17,297 bases of DNA from JBPOJN01 sp052033505. GTDB lineage: Bacteria; UBA10199; JACPAL01; GCA-016699445. The notes under the pieces are model-generated. The model searched no databases and was not told the DNA's origin. It saw only the letters and a list, made by a program, of their open reading frames with translations. The stretch spans positions 1 through 17,297 of the forward strand of contig JBPOJN010000033.1 in NCBI GenBank assembly GCA_052033505.1. The letters run 5' to 3'. The position numbers and the translations under genes are program-made. Below are positions 7,620 to 14,555 of this stretch, piece by piece (position 1 is the stretch's first letter; each line of letters starts with the position of its first letter).

Positions 7620-8048
7620 ATGCCCGCAGCCCAGGCTTCTCTCGTGATGGATGTCACCCCTAAGCAGATTTATGACGTCGCGGCCGATTTTGAAAGCTAT
7701 CCCGATTTCCTACCCGACGTAAAAAAAGTCACGGTCGAAAAAAAAGGCAAGAACGTCGTCGTTCAGTTCGAGATCTCGGTCATCAAAAAAATCAATTACA
7801 CCCTGTCATTTTCGCTCGTGCCCGGTAAAAAAATATCTTGGACCTTCATCAAAGGCGATCTCTTCAAGGCCAACTCAGGATCGTGGGAATTCGAAGAAAT
7901 CAAAAAAGGCCAGACGAAAGCCACCTACACGATCGACGTCGACTTCGGCCTCTTCGTGCCTTCGATGATTACGAATAAGCTGGTCGGGCACAACCTGCCG
8001 TCCATGATGAAGAAATTCAAAGACCGCGCCGAAAGCCTCGCCAAATAA
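7620..8048 (+). CDS. COQ10/RatA-like SRPBCC (START superfamily) lipid-binding protein
   Basis: The 142-residue protein resembles the polyketide cyclase/COQ10 branch of the SRPBCC fold. It opens with ASLVMDVTPKQIYDVAADF and then ESYPDFLPDVKKV, closely matching the 'yv.DfesYpeFlPwc' signature, and ends with a long amphipathic helix (PSMMKKFKDRAESLAK). Family members bind ubiquinone or other hydrophobic ligands in a deep pocket; the bacterial homologue RatA has been described as a ribosome-association toxin, a role that should not be assumed here. No signal peptide is visible, so it is probably cytoplasmic or peripheral. It has a strong AAGGAG with about 7 bases spacing and is the last gene of the long plus-strand run. 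Confidence 0.85.
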   Translation: MPAAQASLVMDVTPKQIYDVAADFESYPDFLPDVKKVTVEKKGKNVVVQFEISVIKKINYTLSFSLVPGKKISWTFIKGDLFKANSGSWEFEEIKKGQTKATYTIDVDFGLFVPSMITNKLVGHNLPSMMKKFKDRAESLAK

Positions 8049-8120
8049 ATCTGCAAAAATTCAACTCCTCGTACTGTATTCACCTGAGAACGATAGTTAA
8101 CGACCACTGAGAGCTAGCGC

Positions 8121-8149
8121 TTGTAAAGCGAATCGAGAATTGTTACAAT
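8121..8149 (+). promoter_or_regulatory. sigma70-type promoter for the beta-helix gene pair
   Basis: TTGTAA (8121-8126) and TACAAT (8144-8149) are separated by exactly 17 bases, and a TG one base before the -10 hexamer makes it an extended -10. Transcription would start near 8156, giving a short leader of about 25 bases with AAAGGA at 8165-8170 before the ATG at 8181. The 8049-8120 part of this gap shows no terminator hairpin or other feature I can support, so read-through from the upstream operon is also possible. Confidence 0.65.
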
Positions 8150-8180
8150 CCGGTACACTTTTACAAAGGAATTACTGGAT

Positions 8181-8801
8181 ATGATATTGAAACATAAGAT
8201 TTCAGCGATCGTTGCCATGATGGCTTTTATGCTGTCCTCTTCATTCGCAGGGGCAGAAACTTTTACCGTAACGACAGCAGGAGATGCGAATACCGCCAAC
8301 TGTGGAGCGGGTCAGGAATGTTCCTTAAGGGGAGCTATTCAAAAAACGATTGATAATGGGGCTATCGAACACGACGACATTCGCTTCAATATTCCAGGTG
8401 CCGGTCCTTACATGGTTGCTCCTCTTCTCACGGCTCTTCCTTCTCTGGCTCAGACGACCATAGACGGGTCAACGCAGCCCGGTTTTGATGGTACTCCTTT
8501 AGTCGTGGTCGATGGTTCCTCCATGACAGGAGCGACTTCGACCACATGCGGCTTGTGTTTGGATGGCGATTCTAAAATCGTCTCACTGTCGATTAAAAAT
8601 TTTCCTATCGGCGTGAAGATGCACGTTGCCGGACACAATGTTGTCGAAGGTTCTGCTCTTCTTTCGAATGGGCAAGGAGTTTCCATTCTTGGCAATGTCG
8701 AAAATAAAATTGGCGGGGCCTCGCCTGCTCAGAAAAATAAAATTTCTAACAGTTTCGGTGCCGGAATCGTGCTGGACAATACGTGTAACTTAGTTATATG
8801 A
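8181..8801 (+). CDS. Secreted CSLREA-type beta-helix protein, apparently C-terminally truncated
   Basis: Residues 1-25 form a clear signal peptide (basic start, hydrophobic core, AGA cleavage site), so the product is exported. The CSLRGAIQ motif at 47-54 matches the CSLREA-type N-terminal domain that caps parallel beta-helix surface proteins. TIDGSTQPGFDGTPLVVVDG (93-112) and NKIGG (175-179) are further hallmarks of those proteins and are shared with the next gene. The protein stops at residue 206 in the middle of what would be a helix coil (AGIVLDNTCNLVI), with none of the sandwich or Calx-beta domains of its neighbour. The other two frames after the stop do not continue the helix, so this looks like a real truncation or a decayed duplicate, not a simple frameshift. 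Base composition is AT-richer than the flanking operon. Function unknown; probably a cell-surface or adhesion-related protein. Confidence 0.75.
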   Translation: MILKHKISAIVAMMAFMLSSSFAGAETFTVTTAGDANTANCGAGQECSLRGAIQKTIDNGAIEHDDIRFNIPGAGPYMVAPLLTALPSLAQTTIDGSTQPGFDGTPLVVVDGSSMTGATSTTCGLCLDGDSKIVSLSIKNFPIGVKMHVAGHNVVEGSALLSNGQGVSILGNVENKIGGASPAQKNKISNSFGAGIVLDNTCNLVI

Positions 8802-8844
8802 GTAAAAGAGTGATCAATCTTGCACGCTTAAAATAGGGAGAGAA

Positions 8845-10416
8845 ATGAATATGAGCTCGAAAAATAAAATGGCCTTGGCCGTTTTGGTGGTGATGTTCCT
8901 ATGTCCTTTGATTTCGGAGGCTTTGATCACGGTTAATACTTTGGGTGAAGGCTCGGACGCGGATGGAAACAATCCCATCTGTGAGGTGAACGTTGGACAA
9001 GGTAACTGCACCCTTCGAGCAGCTATTCAGCAGGCCAACGCTAGCCTTAATCCAGAAGTAATACATTTTAATCTACCTGGCTCTCAAACAGATCATACCA
9101 TTCCTCTTACCTCCACCATGTCTCCTGCTAGCAATGTCACTATTGATGGTACGACTCAGCCTGGTTATCCTGATTTTCCAGTCGTTCTCGACGGTCTAGG
9201 GCTTGGAGCTGGAAATTTTGTAGGTTTGACACTTTCCGGAAATGTTCATGTAAAAGGTCTCGTTATTCAGAGGTTTGGTGGATCAGGTATGGTGGTGAGT
9301 GGTTCTGGAAACTCAAGTCAGGATAGCTCATTTACAAATAATAATGTTGGCGTGCGGATTAGTGGTGGAAGCGATAACACGCTCATAGGTAACAGAATTT
9401 CTCAAAACACTTCTGCTGGTCTTGTTATTGCTGGAGGCTCTTTTGGAAACAAAATAGGCGGTGAAGGGAATAGTGAAGCGAACGAAATTACTTTTAATGG
9501 CCAGGACGGTATTTCTTTGCAAGGGGCCGGTTCTCGAAATTCTATTTTGGCAAACTCGATCTCTCTTAATGGGCACAATGCCATTGATCTCGGAAATGAC
9601 GGTATTACCGCTAATGATTTAGATGAGGTAAACGCCATTTTTGGCGTGAATAACGACTTGCAAAATTTCCCTGTGATTACCTCTGCGACAACGAATGGAT
9701 GCGCAAGCCTCGTTTCAGGTACTTTAAACACAAACCCAGCAATTCCGAGTGAGCCAAATGGCTATCTTGTGGAGCTTTTCTTTAATGAAAACCCAGACCG
9801 AAATACTTTTGGTATTCTCAGCAATGGAGAAGGCGAGAGTTTTGTCGGTTCCGTCACGGTCAATGCCGATGCTGGTGGAGATGCAAGCTTCTCCGTTCCT
9901 CTTCCTGCTTTTTCTACTGCGGTGACTGGGTATATTACGGCCACAGCGACCTCTCCAAATGGAAGCACTTCGGAGTTTTCGAAAGCTGTCGAAGTGACGA
10001 CGCAAGACCCAGGAGAGATTCAGTGGTCTTCCCCAGAAGCGAGTATTTCGGAAAGTGATGGCGTTTTAAACTTGTTGATTCAGAGGGCTTGTGGATCGAC
10101 CGGTGAAGCCTCTGTGACTGTGAGTACCTCTGATGGAACTGCTGTTGCGGGATCTGATTATACGGCTGTTTCTCAAGCGGTCACTTTTGCTGCGGGAGAA
10201 ACCGAGAAAACGGTTGCTCTGACGATTCTGAATGACTCTTCTGTCGAGTCAGCGGAAACGCTGACAGTCACTTTATCCAATCCTACCAGTGGAGCGGAGC
10301 TTGGTTCGAATGCCCAAGTGGTAGTGACGATTACTGATGAGGATAGCGATCCATCCGGCGGTGGCAGTACCACCGATGCGTCAGGTTCTTCTGGTGGGTG
10401 TAGCTTGATCCGTTAA
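8845..10416 (+). CDS. Secreted beta-helix protein with Calx-beta domain and GGCSLIR C-terminus
   Basis: The 523-residue product has a signal peptide (about 1-26). A CTLRAAIQQAN motif (55-65) of CSLREA type follows, then a right-handed beta-helix (about 74-250) containing TIDGTTQPGY and NKIGG coils and NAIDLGNDG. An all-beta sandwich (about 285-384) ends with GYITATATSPNGSTSEFS, and a Calx-beta domain (about 388-500) carries SESDGVLNLLIQR and DGTAVAGSDYTAV. The last residues are a Gly/Ser linker closing in GGCSLIR. The whole architecture is typical of large surface or secreted adhesion-like proteins; Calx-beta domains bind calcium in other families. The Cys close to the end recalls C-terminal sorting signals with a Gly-Cys core, but the hydrophobic segment and basic tail expected of those are missing. 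Translation may start at ATG 8845 or 8851; GGGAG at 8836-8840 precedes both. Ligand and role are unknown. Confidence 0.82.
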   Translation: MNMSSKNKMALAVLVVMFLCPLISEALITVNTLGEGSDADGNNPICEVNVGQGNCTLRAAIQQANASLNPEVIHFNLPGSQTDHTIPLTSTMSPASNVTIDGTTQPGYPDFPVVLDGLGLGAGNFVGLTLSGNVHVKGLVIQRFGGSGMVVSGSGNSSQDSSFTNNNVGVRISGGSDNTLIGNRISQNTSAGLVIAGGSFGNKIGGEGNSEANEITFNGQDGISLQGAGSRNSILANSISLNGHNAIDLGNDGITANDLDEVNAIFGVNNDLQNFPVITSATTNGCASLVSGTLNTNPAIPSEPNGYLVELFFNENPDRNTFGILSNGEGESFVGSVTVNADAGGDASFSVPLPAFSTAVTGYITATATSPNGSTSEFSKAVEVTTQDPGEIQWSSPEASISESDGVLNLLIQRACGSTGEASVTVSTSDGTAVAGSDYTAVSQAVTFAAGETEKTVALTILNDSSVESAETLTVTLSNPTSGAELGSNAQVVVTITDEDSDPSGGGSTTDASGSSGGCSLIR

Positions 10417-10445
10417 GATGGTAGAATAGAATCGTGACAGTATCC

Positions 10446-10486
10446 CCGCCTCGGTGAGCCTATAAAGCTCCCGAGGCGGTTTTTTT
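10446..10486 (+). terminator. Strong intrinsic terminator after the beta-helix genes
   Basis: CCGCCTCGG (10446-10454) pairs perfectly with CCGAGGCGG (10471-10479). The stem extends inward through GAGC/GCTC with one bulged T, closes on a CTATAAA loop, and is followed by seven T. It works for the plus strand. Its T-run overlaps the shc stop codon (10485-10487) coming from the other side; on the minus strand the hairpin is not followed by T residues, so it is not a classical terminator for shc. Confidence 0.93.
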
Positions 10487-12434
10487 ATAGACCAGCTTGT
10501 CCACCAAGCGCCATCGTTGGGAAGAAATAACGATAGCCGTGATAGCGGATGTAGAAGTGCCCAGGGAATCCCGTGCCGGTGAAATGGCGTTCTGGCCATC
10601 CGCCGTCCGGATCTTGATGATCGATCAACCATCGGACGCCGCTCACCACGGCGTCCGATTTTTTTTCGCCTGCGGCGATCAGGGCCATGACGGCCCAAGC
10701 AGTTTGTGAAGCCGTGGAAGTTCCAAGAGGGACGTATTGATTTTCGGTATCCGATAAACACGACTCGCCCCAGCCGCCGTCTTTATTTTGGATCGATTTC
10801 AGCCACCGCACGGCGCTTTGTATGGAGTCGGAGCTGAGATCTTCGCCGGTCGCCGCGAGCCCTTTGAGGACGCACCACGTCCCGTAAATGTAATTCACGC
10901 CCCAGCGGCCTCTCCAAGATCCGTTGCTCTCTTGATGCCGGTAAATGAACCGCAAAGCCTTTTGCACGACCTTAGTTTCGCGTTTGAAACCCAGCTCGGC
11001 CAAGAGTTCCAGCATGCGACCCGTGATGTCGGGCGTCGGCGGATCTTGGCAGGCGCCGTGGTCGGAGAAGGGGATGCGGTTGACCCAGTCGGCGGTGTTA
11101 TTTTTGTCGAACGCGGCCCATCCGCCGTTATCGCATTGCATCGACAGCATCCAGCCAACGCCGCGCAAGATCGGTGCGAGCTTTTCTTCCTGCGGCAGAT
11201 CGGTTTGATTCAGTACGTGCACGGCTTGGATCGTGTCATCGATGTCCGGAAAATAGTCGTTCTCGAATTCGAACGCCCAGCCGCCCGTCGGGCCTTTTGG
11301 ATTTTTAACCGTCCAGTCACCGCGAAAGTCTTTGATCTCTTTAGAAATGAGATAACGGGCCGCTTTGAGCAGACGCTCATCATTTTTAGGGATTCCAGCA
11401 CTTAATAAAGCGGTAGCCGCCCACGGTGTGTCCCAGTTCGGAGAAATGCAGCACTGTTGATGAAATGGCGATTCCCTCTCTTCGATATCGAGGAGAGGGC
11501 TAGGGAGAGGAGGAATATCGTGGCCGCATTTTTGCCGGAATTTTTTGAGGCCATTGAGTGCTTTTTGGATGGTCGGGTCGCTATTCGGATGGCCTTGAGC
11601 CGAGAGCGCCAGGATCGCGTAGGCCATGGCGGGGTAGATGTCCTCGGTCCGCGCGATGTGTTCGCGGGTCCATCTTTCGGCCTTGCGGATGGCGGCTTTG
11701 CGTCCCGGGTGCCACGGGAGTTTTTCCAGGAGCTTCAGGACTTTATCGAAACGGACGAAGAAATTTTGGAGGCTGAAGAATTTTTCGGGTTTGGGAAAAC
11801 GGAAAATTCTTTCACCCCTAGGCTCGACGTAGAGCTCATCGAGATTAAACGAAACGGGACGCACAGGTTTGTAAGCGTCGATCAAGAGCAGCGGCACGAT
11901 CGAAGCGCGCGCCCAGGTGGAAAATTCATAAATTGAAATCGGGCCTTTTCCCGGCAGTAGCATGAACCAGACCGGCATCGACGGGCAAGACGACCAGGGC
12001 GCGAGCCCGAAGAGGGCCAAGTGAATACGAGAAAACACGCGCATCTTGGTTAATCCGCCGTTCGCTAAAATAAACGCGCGCGCGCGTTTCATGGCCTCGT
12101 GTTCCGGCACATATCCGACCAGGCGAAGAGCCAAGTAACATTCGATCGTGATCGAAAGATCTCCGGGACCGTCGAAAAAAAGCGCCCAAGATCCGTCGGC
12201 CCTTTGCTGCGACAACATGCGTAATGCCAAACCGTGGGCGGTTTCCTCATCGAGAAGATTCAAAAACTTCAGTACTTGGAGAGTGCCCGCGCCGATCGAT
12301 TCGTTCGCTTCAAGCGTGTACCACCAATAACCGTCGGGATGTTGCTGGCGGAAGAGGTTATCCGCCGCTTTTTTGAGGGCATCGGTCACAGCGGCGGGTG
12401 ACGTGTCGTAGATCTGGGAAGCCTTGGAAAACAT
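10485..12434 (-). CDS. shc: Squalene-hopene cyclase
   Basis: It folds linear squalene into the pentacyclic hopanoid skeleton (hopene/hopanol) at the membrane. The 649-residue protein carries the catalytic acid motif DIDD (397-400). It also has several QW repeats (QQHPDGYW, QQRADGSW at 76-83, QCDNGGW, HQESNGSW, QNKDGGW, HQDPDGGW) and other family segments: SPNWDTPWAATAL (331-343), GGWAFEFEND (384-393) and RWGVNYIYGTW (510-520). Residues 306-322 (PPLPSPLLDIEERESPF region) form an extra loop just before the QQCCISPNWDT core and are encoded by a palindromic element. In the later PPTPDITGR segment an Arg sits where, as I align it, the Alicyclobacillus enzyme has His451; I recall Arg being common there in proteobacterial enzymes. 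ATG 12434 is chosen from the family-like N-terminus; no clear Shine-Dalgarno is present. No other hopanoid (hpn) or squalene-synthesis gene lies in the window. Confidence 0.95.
   Translation of the reverse strand: MFSKASQIYDTSPAAVTDALKKAADNLFRQQHPDGYWWYTLEANESIGAGTLQVLKFLNLLDEETAHGLALRMLSQQRADGSWALFFDGPGDLSITIECYLALRLVGYVPEHEAMKRARAFILANGGLTKMRVFSRIHLALFGLAPWSSCPSMPVWFMLLPGKGPISIYEFSTWARASIVPLLLIDAYKPVRPVSFNLDELYVEPRGERIFRFPKPEKFFSLQNFFVRFDKVLKLLEKLPWHPGRKAAIRKAERWTREHIARTEDIYPAMAYAILALSAQGHPNSDPTIQKALNGLKKFRQKCGHDIPPLPSPLLDIEERESPFHQQCCISPNWDTPWAATALLSAGIPKNDERLLKAARYLISKEIKDFRGDWTVKNPKGPTGGWAFEFENDYFPDIDDTIQAVHVLNQTDLPQEEKLAPILRGVGWMLSMQCDNGGWAAFDKNNTADWVNRIPFSDHGACQDPPTPDITGRMLELLAELGFKRETKVVQKALRFIYRHQESNGSWRGRWGVNYIYGTWCVLKGLAATGEDLSSDSIQSAVRWLKSIQNKDGGWGESCLSDTENQYVPLGTSTASQTAWAVMALIAAGEKKSDAVVSGVRWLIDHQDPDGGWPERHFTGTGFPGHFYIRYHGYRYFFPTMALGGQAGL
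11471..11516. repeat. Palindromic repeat-like element embedded in the shc reading frame
   Basis: Positions 11474-11499 form a 26-bp near-perfect palindrome centred on GATATC, with arms CCCTCTC...GAGAGGG and one mismatched pair (11481/11492). It is followed by CTAGGGAGAGG, giving a second right arm, and by an outer ATTCC/GGAAT pair. On the shc coding strand it reads CTCTCCCTAGCCCTCTCC followed by the palindrome centre and GAGAGGG. This resembles, from memory, the CCCTCTCC/GGAGAGGG palindromic repeats dispersed in many proteobacterial genomes. The embedded TAG falls out of frame in shc, so the ORF stays open. Whether copies exist elsewhere in the genome cannot be seen here. Confidence 0.6.
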
Positions 12435-12476
12435 GCGGACGATTTATGTCACTTAAAGATTAAGAAAAGAAAAAAT

Positions 12477-12671
12477 TCACTGAGAGGAGGTCGGCAGATC
12501 GAGCAGCGAATAGATTTCGGAGCGCCCTAAAATCTTATTAGCCATTTCCCATTCGAGGTCGTCGAGATTAATGCCGGTCTCGAGCAGAAGAGTATTGAAG
12601 TAATCACCGCCGATGTCGTCTTTTGCGATGGCGACACAGAGACTGCGTAAGGCCCACTCTTCTCTTTGCAT
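12477..12671 (-). CDS. Small protein of unknown function upstream of shc
   Basis: This is a 64-residue ORF (MQREEWALRSLCVAIAKDD...) rich in acidic and leucine residues, probably mostly helical, with no signal peptide or membrane segment. I recognise no family. Support for it being real: an AGGGGG sequence about 6 bases before the ATG, normal-looking amino acid content, no better ORF on the other strand, and position as the first gene of a possible minus-strand transcription unit with shc, 42 bp downstream. It may be a small regulator or partner of the cyclase, but nothing in the sequence shows that. A chance ORF remains possible. Confidence 0.5.
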   Translation of the reverse strand: MQREEWALRSLCVAIAKDDIGGDYFNTLLLETGINLDDLEWEMANKILGRSEIYSLLDLPTSSQ

Positions 12672-12818
12672 GGCAGCCCCCTAAAGTTGTTTAGTTAGTA
12701 GTGAGTGAACCCTAGTTTGTAAACAAAAAAACATAATTATATATAATTGCACATAATTTTACATATTTTCAAGGGAGGGTAGACGCCTCGCATTTCTTTT
12801 GTTATTTCAAACACTTCT
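12672..12818. promoter_or_regulatory. Divergent AT-rich intergenic region with 10-bp phased repeats
   Basis: This 147-bp gap separates the minus-strand unit (64-residue ORF and shc) from the plus-strand kinase operon. Positions 12731-12770 read as four successive 10-base units of the type ACATAATTnn, exact at 12731 and 12751 and close at 12741 and 12761. They contain a perfect 14-bp palindrome, AATTATATATAATT (12735-12748), which supplies a TATAAT on both strands. For the plus strand, TTGTAA (12717-12722) with a 17-base spacer reaches TATATA (12740-12745), a plausible promoter. No equally good -35 is visible for the minus strand. GGGAGGG at 12773-12779 is too far from the kinase start to act as its ribosome-binding site. 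Confidence 0.45.
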
Positions 12819-14555
12819 ATGGATCTCATGGGGGAGTTTCAGGATCGTATTGGTCGCTACCATCTCATCAAAAAACTGGCGTCTGGCGGCATGGCGGAGA
12901 TCTATCTCGCGAAGCTCCACGGCGAAGCTGGATTTGAAAAAGACATCGCGATCAAAAAAATACTCCCGCAGTGGTCCTCCGACCGCGATTTCGTCTCGAT
13001 GCTGATTGATGAGGCCAAGATCGCGGTCCGGCTCACCCATCCGAATATCGCGCAAGTCTACGAGCTCTCGCGCGAACGCGACGTTTATTTCATCGCGATG
13101 GAATACGTGGCGGGCGTCGACCTGCGCCGCTTGATGCAGAAGGCTCATCAAAAGAATATTAAGGTTCCTCTCGACGTGGGACTGACGATCGTCACGGAGG
13201 CCTTGGAAGGATTGGCCTTCGCCCATCAGAAAAAAGACTCCGCGGGACGTTCCTTAAAAATCATCCACCGCGATATTTCGCCGCAAAACATCCTGCTGTC
13301 ATGGGACGGAATGGTAAAGGTGACGGATTTCGGGATCGCGAAGGCCGCGACGCGCACGCAAGAAACGGCGATCGGAGTCCTGAAGGGCAAGTTCGCCTAC
13401 ATGTCGCCCGAGCAGGCGAATCAAAAAGATTTGGATGCGCGCAGCGATCTCTTCGCGATGGCGGTCGTGTGTTATGAGCTCCTCGCGGGTGAACGTTTAT
13501 TCTACCGTACGTCCGACTTGGAGACGTTGGACCTCGTGCGGCAGGGAAAGGCCTCGTTTTCAGAAGCGGCCGAGGCGCTGATTCCAACCAACGTGATCGC
13601 CATCCTTAAAAAAGCGCTCTCGCCCTTGGCGGATGACCGTTACGCATCCGCCGACGATTTCCGAAAAGACATTCTGAAATTCGCGCGGGAACAAGGTGTT
13701 CTCTTAGGATGCGACGTCGTCGCGGATTTTCTTAAAAAACTTTTTGAGGATTCCCTCGAGACATCAAGTCCGCACCCAACGCGAACCGCCGTTCTTCAAA
13801 CCGTCTCGGTCGCTCGTGAAGATTTACAGCCCACGCGCGCTTTAGAAACGTTTGCTGAAAATACGAAGACATTATTTTTGCCTCGCGAGACCGAAAAAGA
13901 ATTCCAAAAAGAAGAGAGCCGCCATCGGCCCCAGATTTTTTCTTATCGTAAACATTGGAAAACCGTCTTGGTGGTCGCCGGCGTCATGGGGATCCTTTGG
14001 GTGGGTTGGTATCAGGCTTATAGGTTGTGGACGGCCATCTGGTGGTTGCTCCCTAGAAATCCCGAGGAAACCATCTATCACACGACGGAACTTCCGGAGC
14101 CGCCGCCTCAAATCGAGATTCGGCCTCAACCTCCGGAGGTAACGCTGCCGACGCCGCAGGTCGCCGCCGTCCAAGTTTTACCCGCCGCCTCAGAAACGCT
14201 CCCTAAACTCTCCGAAACCCAGCCCGAATCCTTGCCGGCGGTCGCCGTTGTGAAAATGGGGGAAATTGCGAAAGCGAAACCCGTGAGCGATGTCATGGCG
14301 GATGCGGTCAAAGGCGGTGTGGGTTATTTGAGCGTTCAAGCCGTGCCTTGGGGCACCGTCAGCGTCGACGGTACCGGCCGTGGCCGCGAAACACCGGTAA
14401 GACGCATACCCCTCAAAAGCGGCCTCCATACCGTGCGCGTTTCCTATGCTCCGACGAATGCGGTGGTTTCCGCAAAAGTGCGCATCGATCCGCAGCGAGA
14501 AATCGTTTGCATCGCGGACTTCAACCGGGGGAAAACCTTAAAATGCGGAAAGTGA
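12819..14555 (+). CDS. Transmembrane Ser/Thr protein kinase with PEGA-like C-terminal domain
   Basis: The 578-residue protein has a cytoplasmic Hanks-type kinase domain (about 14-290): glycine loop LASGGMAEIYLA, ATP-binding Lys46 in IAIKKI, alphaC Glu65, the catalytic loop HRDISPQN (150-157, with Asp152 and Asn157), DFG (170-172) and SPEQ (196-199). All catalytic residues are present, and the HRDxSPxN variant is normal for myxobacterial and Bdellovibrio-type kinases. A linker follows, then one membrane helix (about 382-404, KTVLVVAGVMGILWVGWY). The outer part has a proline-rich stretch (about 425-447) and a PEGA-like beta domain (about 503-570: GYLSVQAVPWGTVSVDG...). Two Cys (563, 576) near the end could form a periplasmic disulfide. 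It probably senses an envelope signal. The ATG at 12819 has no Shine-Dalgarno; a second in-frame ATG is at 12828. It overlaps the next gene by 13 bases. Confidence 0.92.
   Translation: MDLMGEFQDRIGRYHLIKKLASGGMAEIYLAKLHGEAGFEKDIAIKKILPQWSSDRDFVSMLIDEAKIAVRLTHPNIAQVYELSRERDVYFIAMEYVAGVDLRRLMQKAHQKNIKVPLDVGLTIVTEALEGLAFAHQKKDSAGRSLKIIHRDISPQNILLSWDGMVKVTDFGIAKAATRTQETAIGVLKGKFAYMSPEQANQKDLDARSDLFAMAVVCYELLAGERLFYRTSDLETLDLVRQGKASFSEAAEALIPTNVIAILKKALSPLADDRYASADDFRKDILKFAREQGVLLGCDVVADFLKKLFEDSLETSSPHPTRTAVLQTVSVAREDLQPTRALETFAENTKTLFLPRETEKEFQKEESRHRPQIFSYRKHWKTVLVVAGVMGILWVGWYQAYRLWTAIWWLLPRNPEETIYHTTELPEPPPQIEIRPQPPEVTLPTPQVAAVQVLPAASETLPKLSETQPESLPAVAVVKMGEIAKAKPVSDVMADAVKGGVGYLSVQAVPWGTVSVDGTGRGRETPVRRIPLKSGLHTVRVSYAPTNAVVSAKVRIDPQREIVCIADFNRGKTLKCGK

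Noticed and set aside
8049..8120. Terminator for the upstream operon
   Set aside because: No stable hairpin followed by T residues was found; only short scattered complementarity.
8781..8844. Frameshift that would extend the first beta-helix protein into the next gene
   Set aside because: Reading the other two frames gives either an immediate stop or a short non-helix peptide (YMSKRVINLARLK) before a stop.
11457..11936. 159-residue plus-strand ORF opposite shc
   Set aside because: It is antisense to well-conserved SHC sequence, with no ribosome-binding site or recognisable domain; a typical GC-rich shadow frame.
14348..14542. 65-residue N-terminal extension of the M16 peptidase
   Set aside because: It is a shadow of the kinase gene in another frame, rich in Arg/Pro/His; a proper signal peptide begins at 14543.
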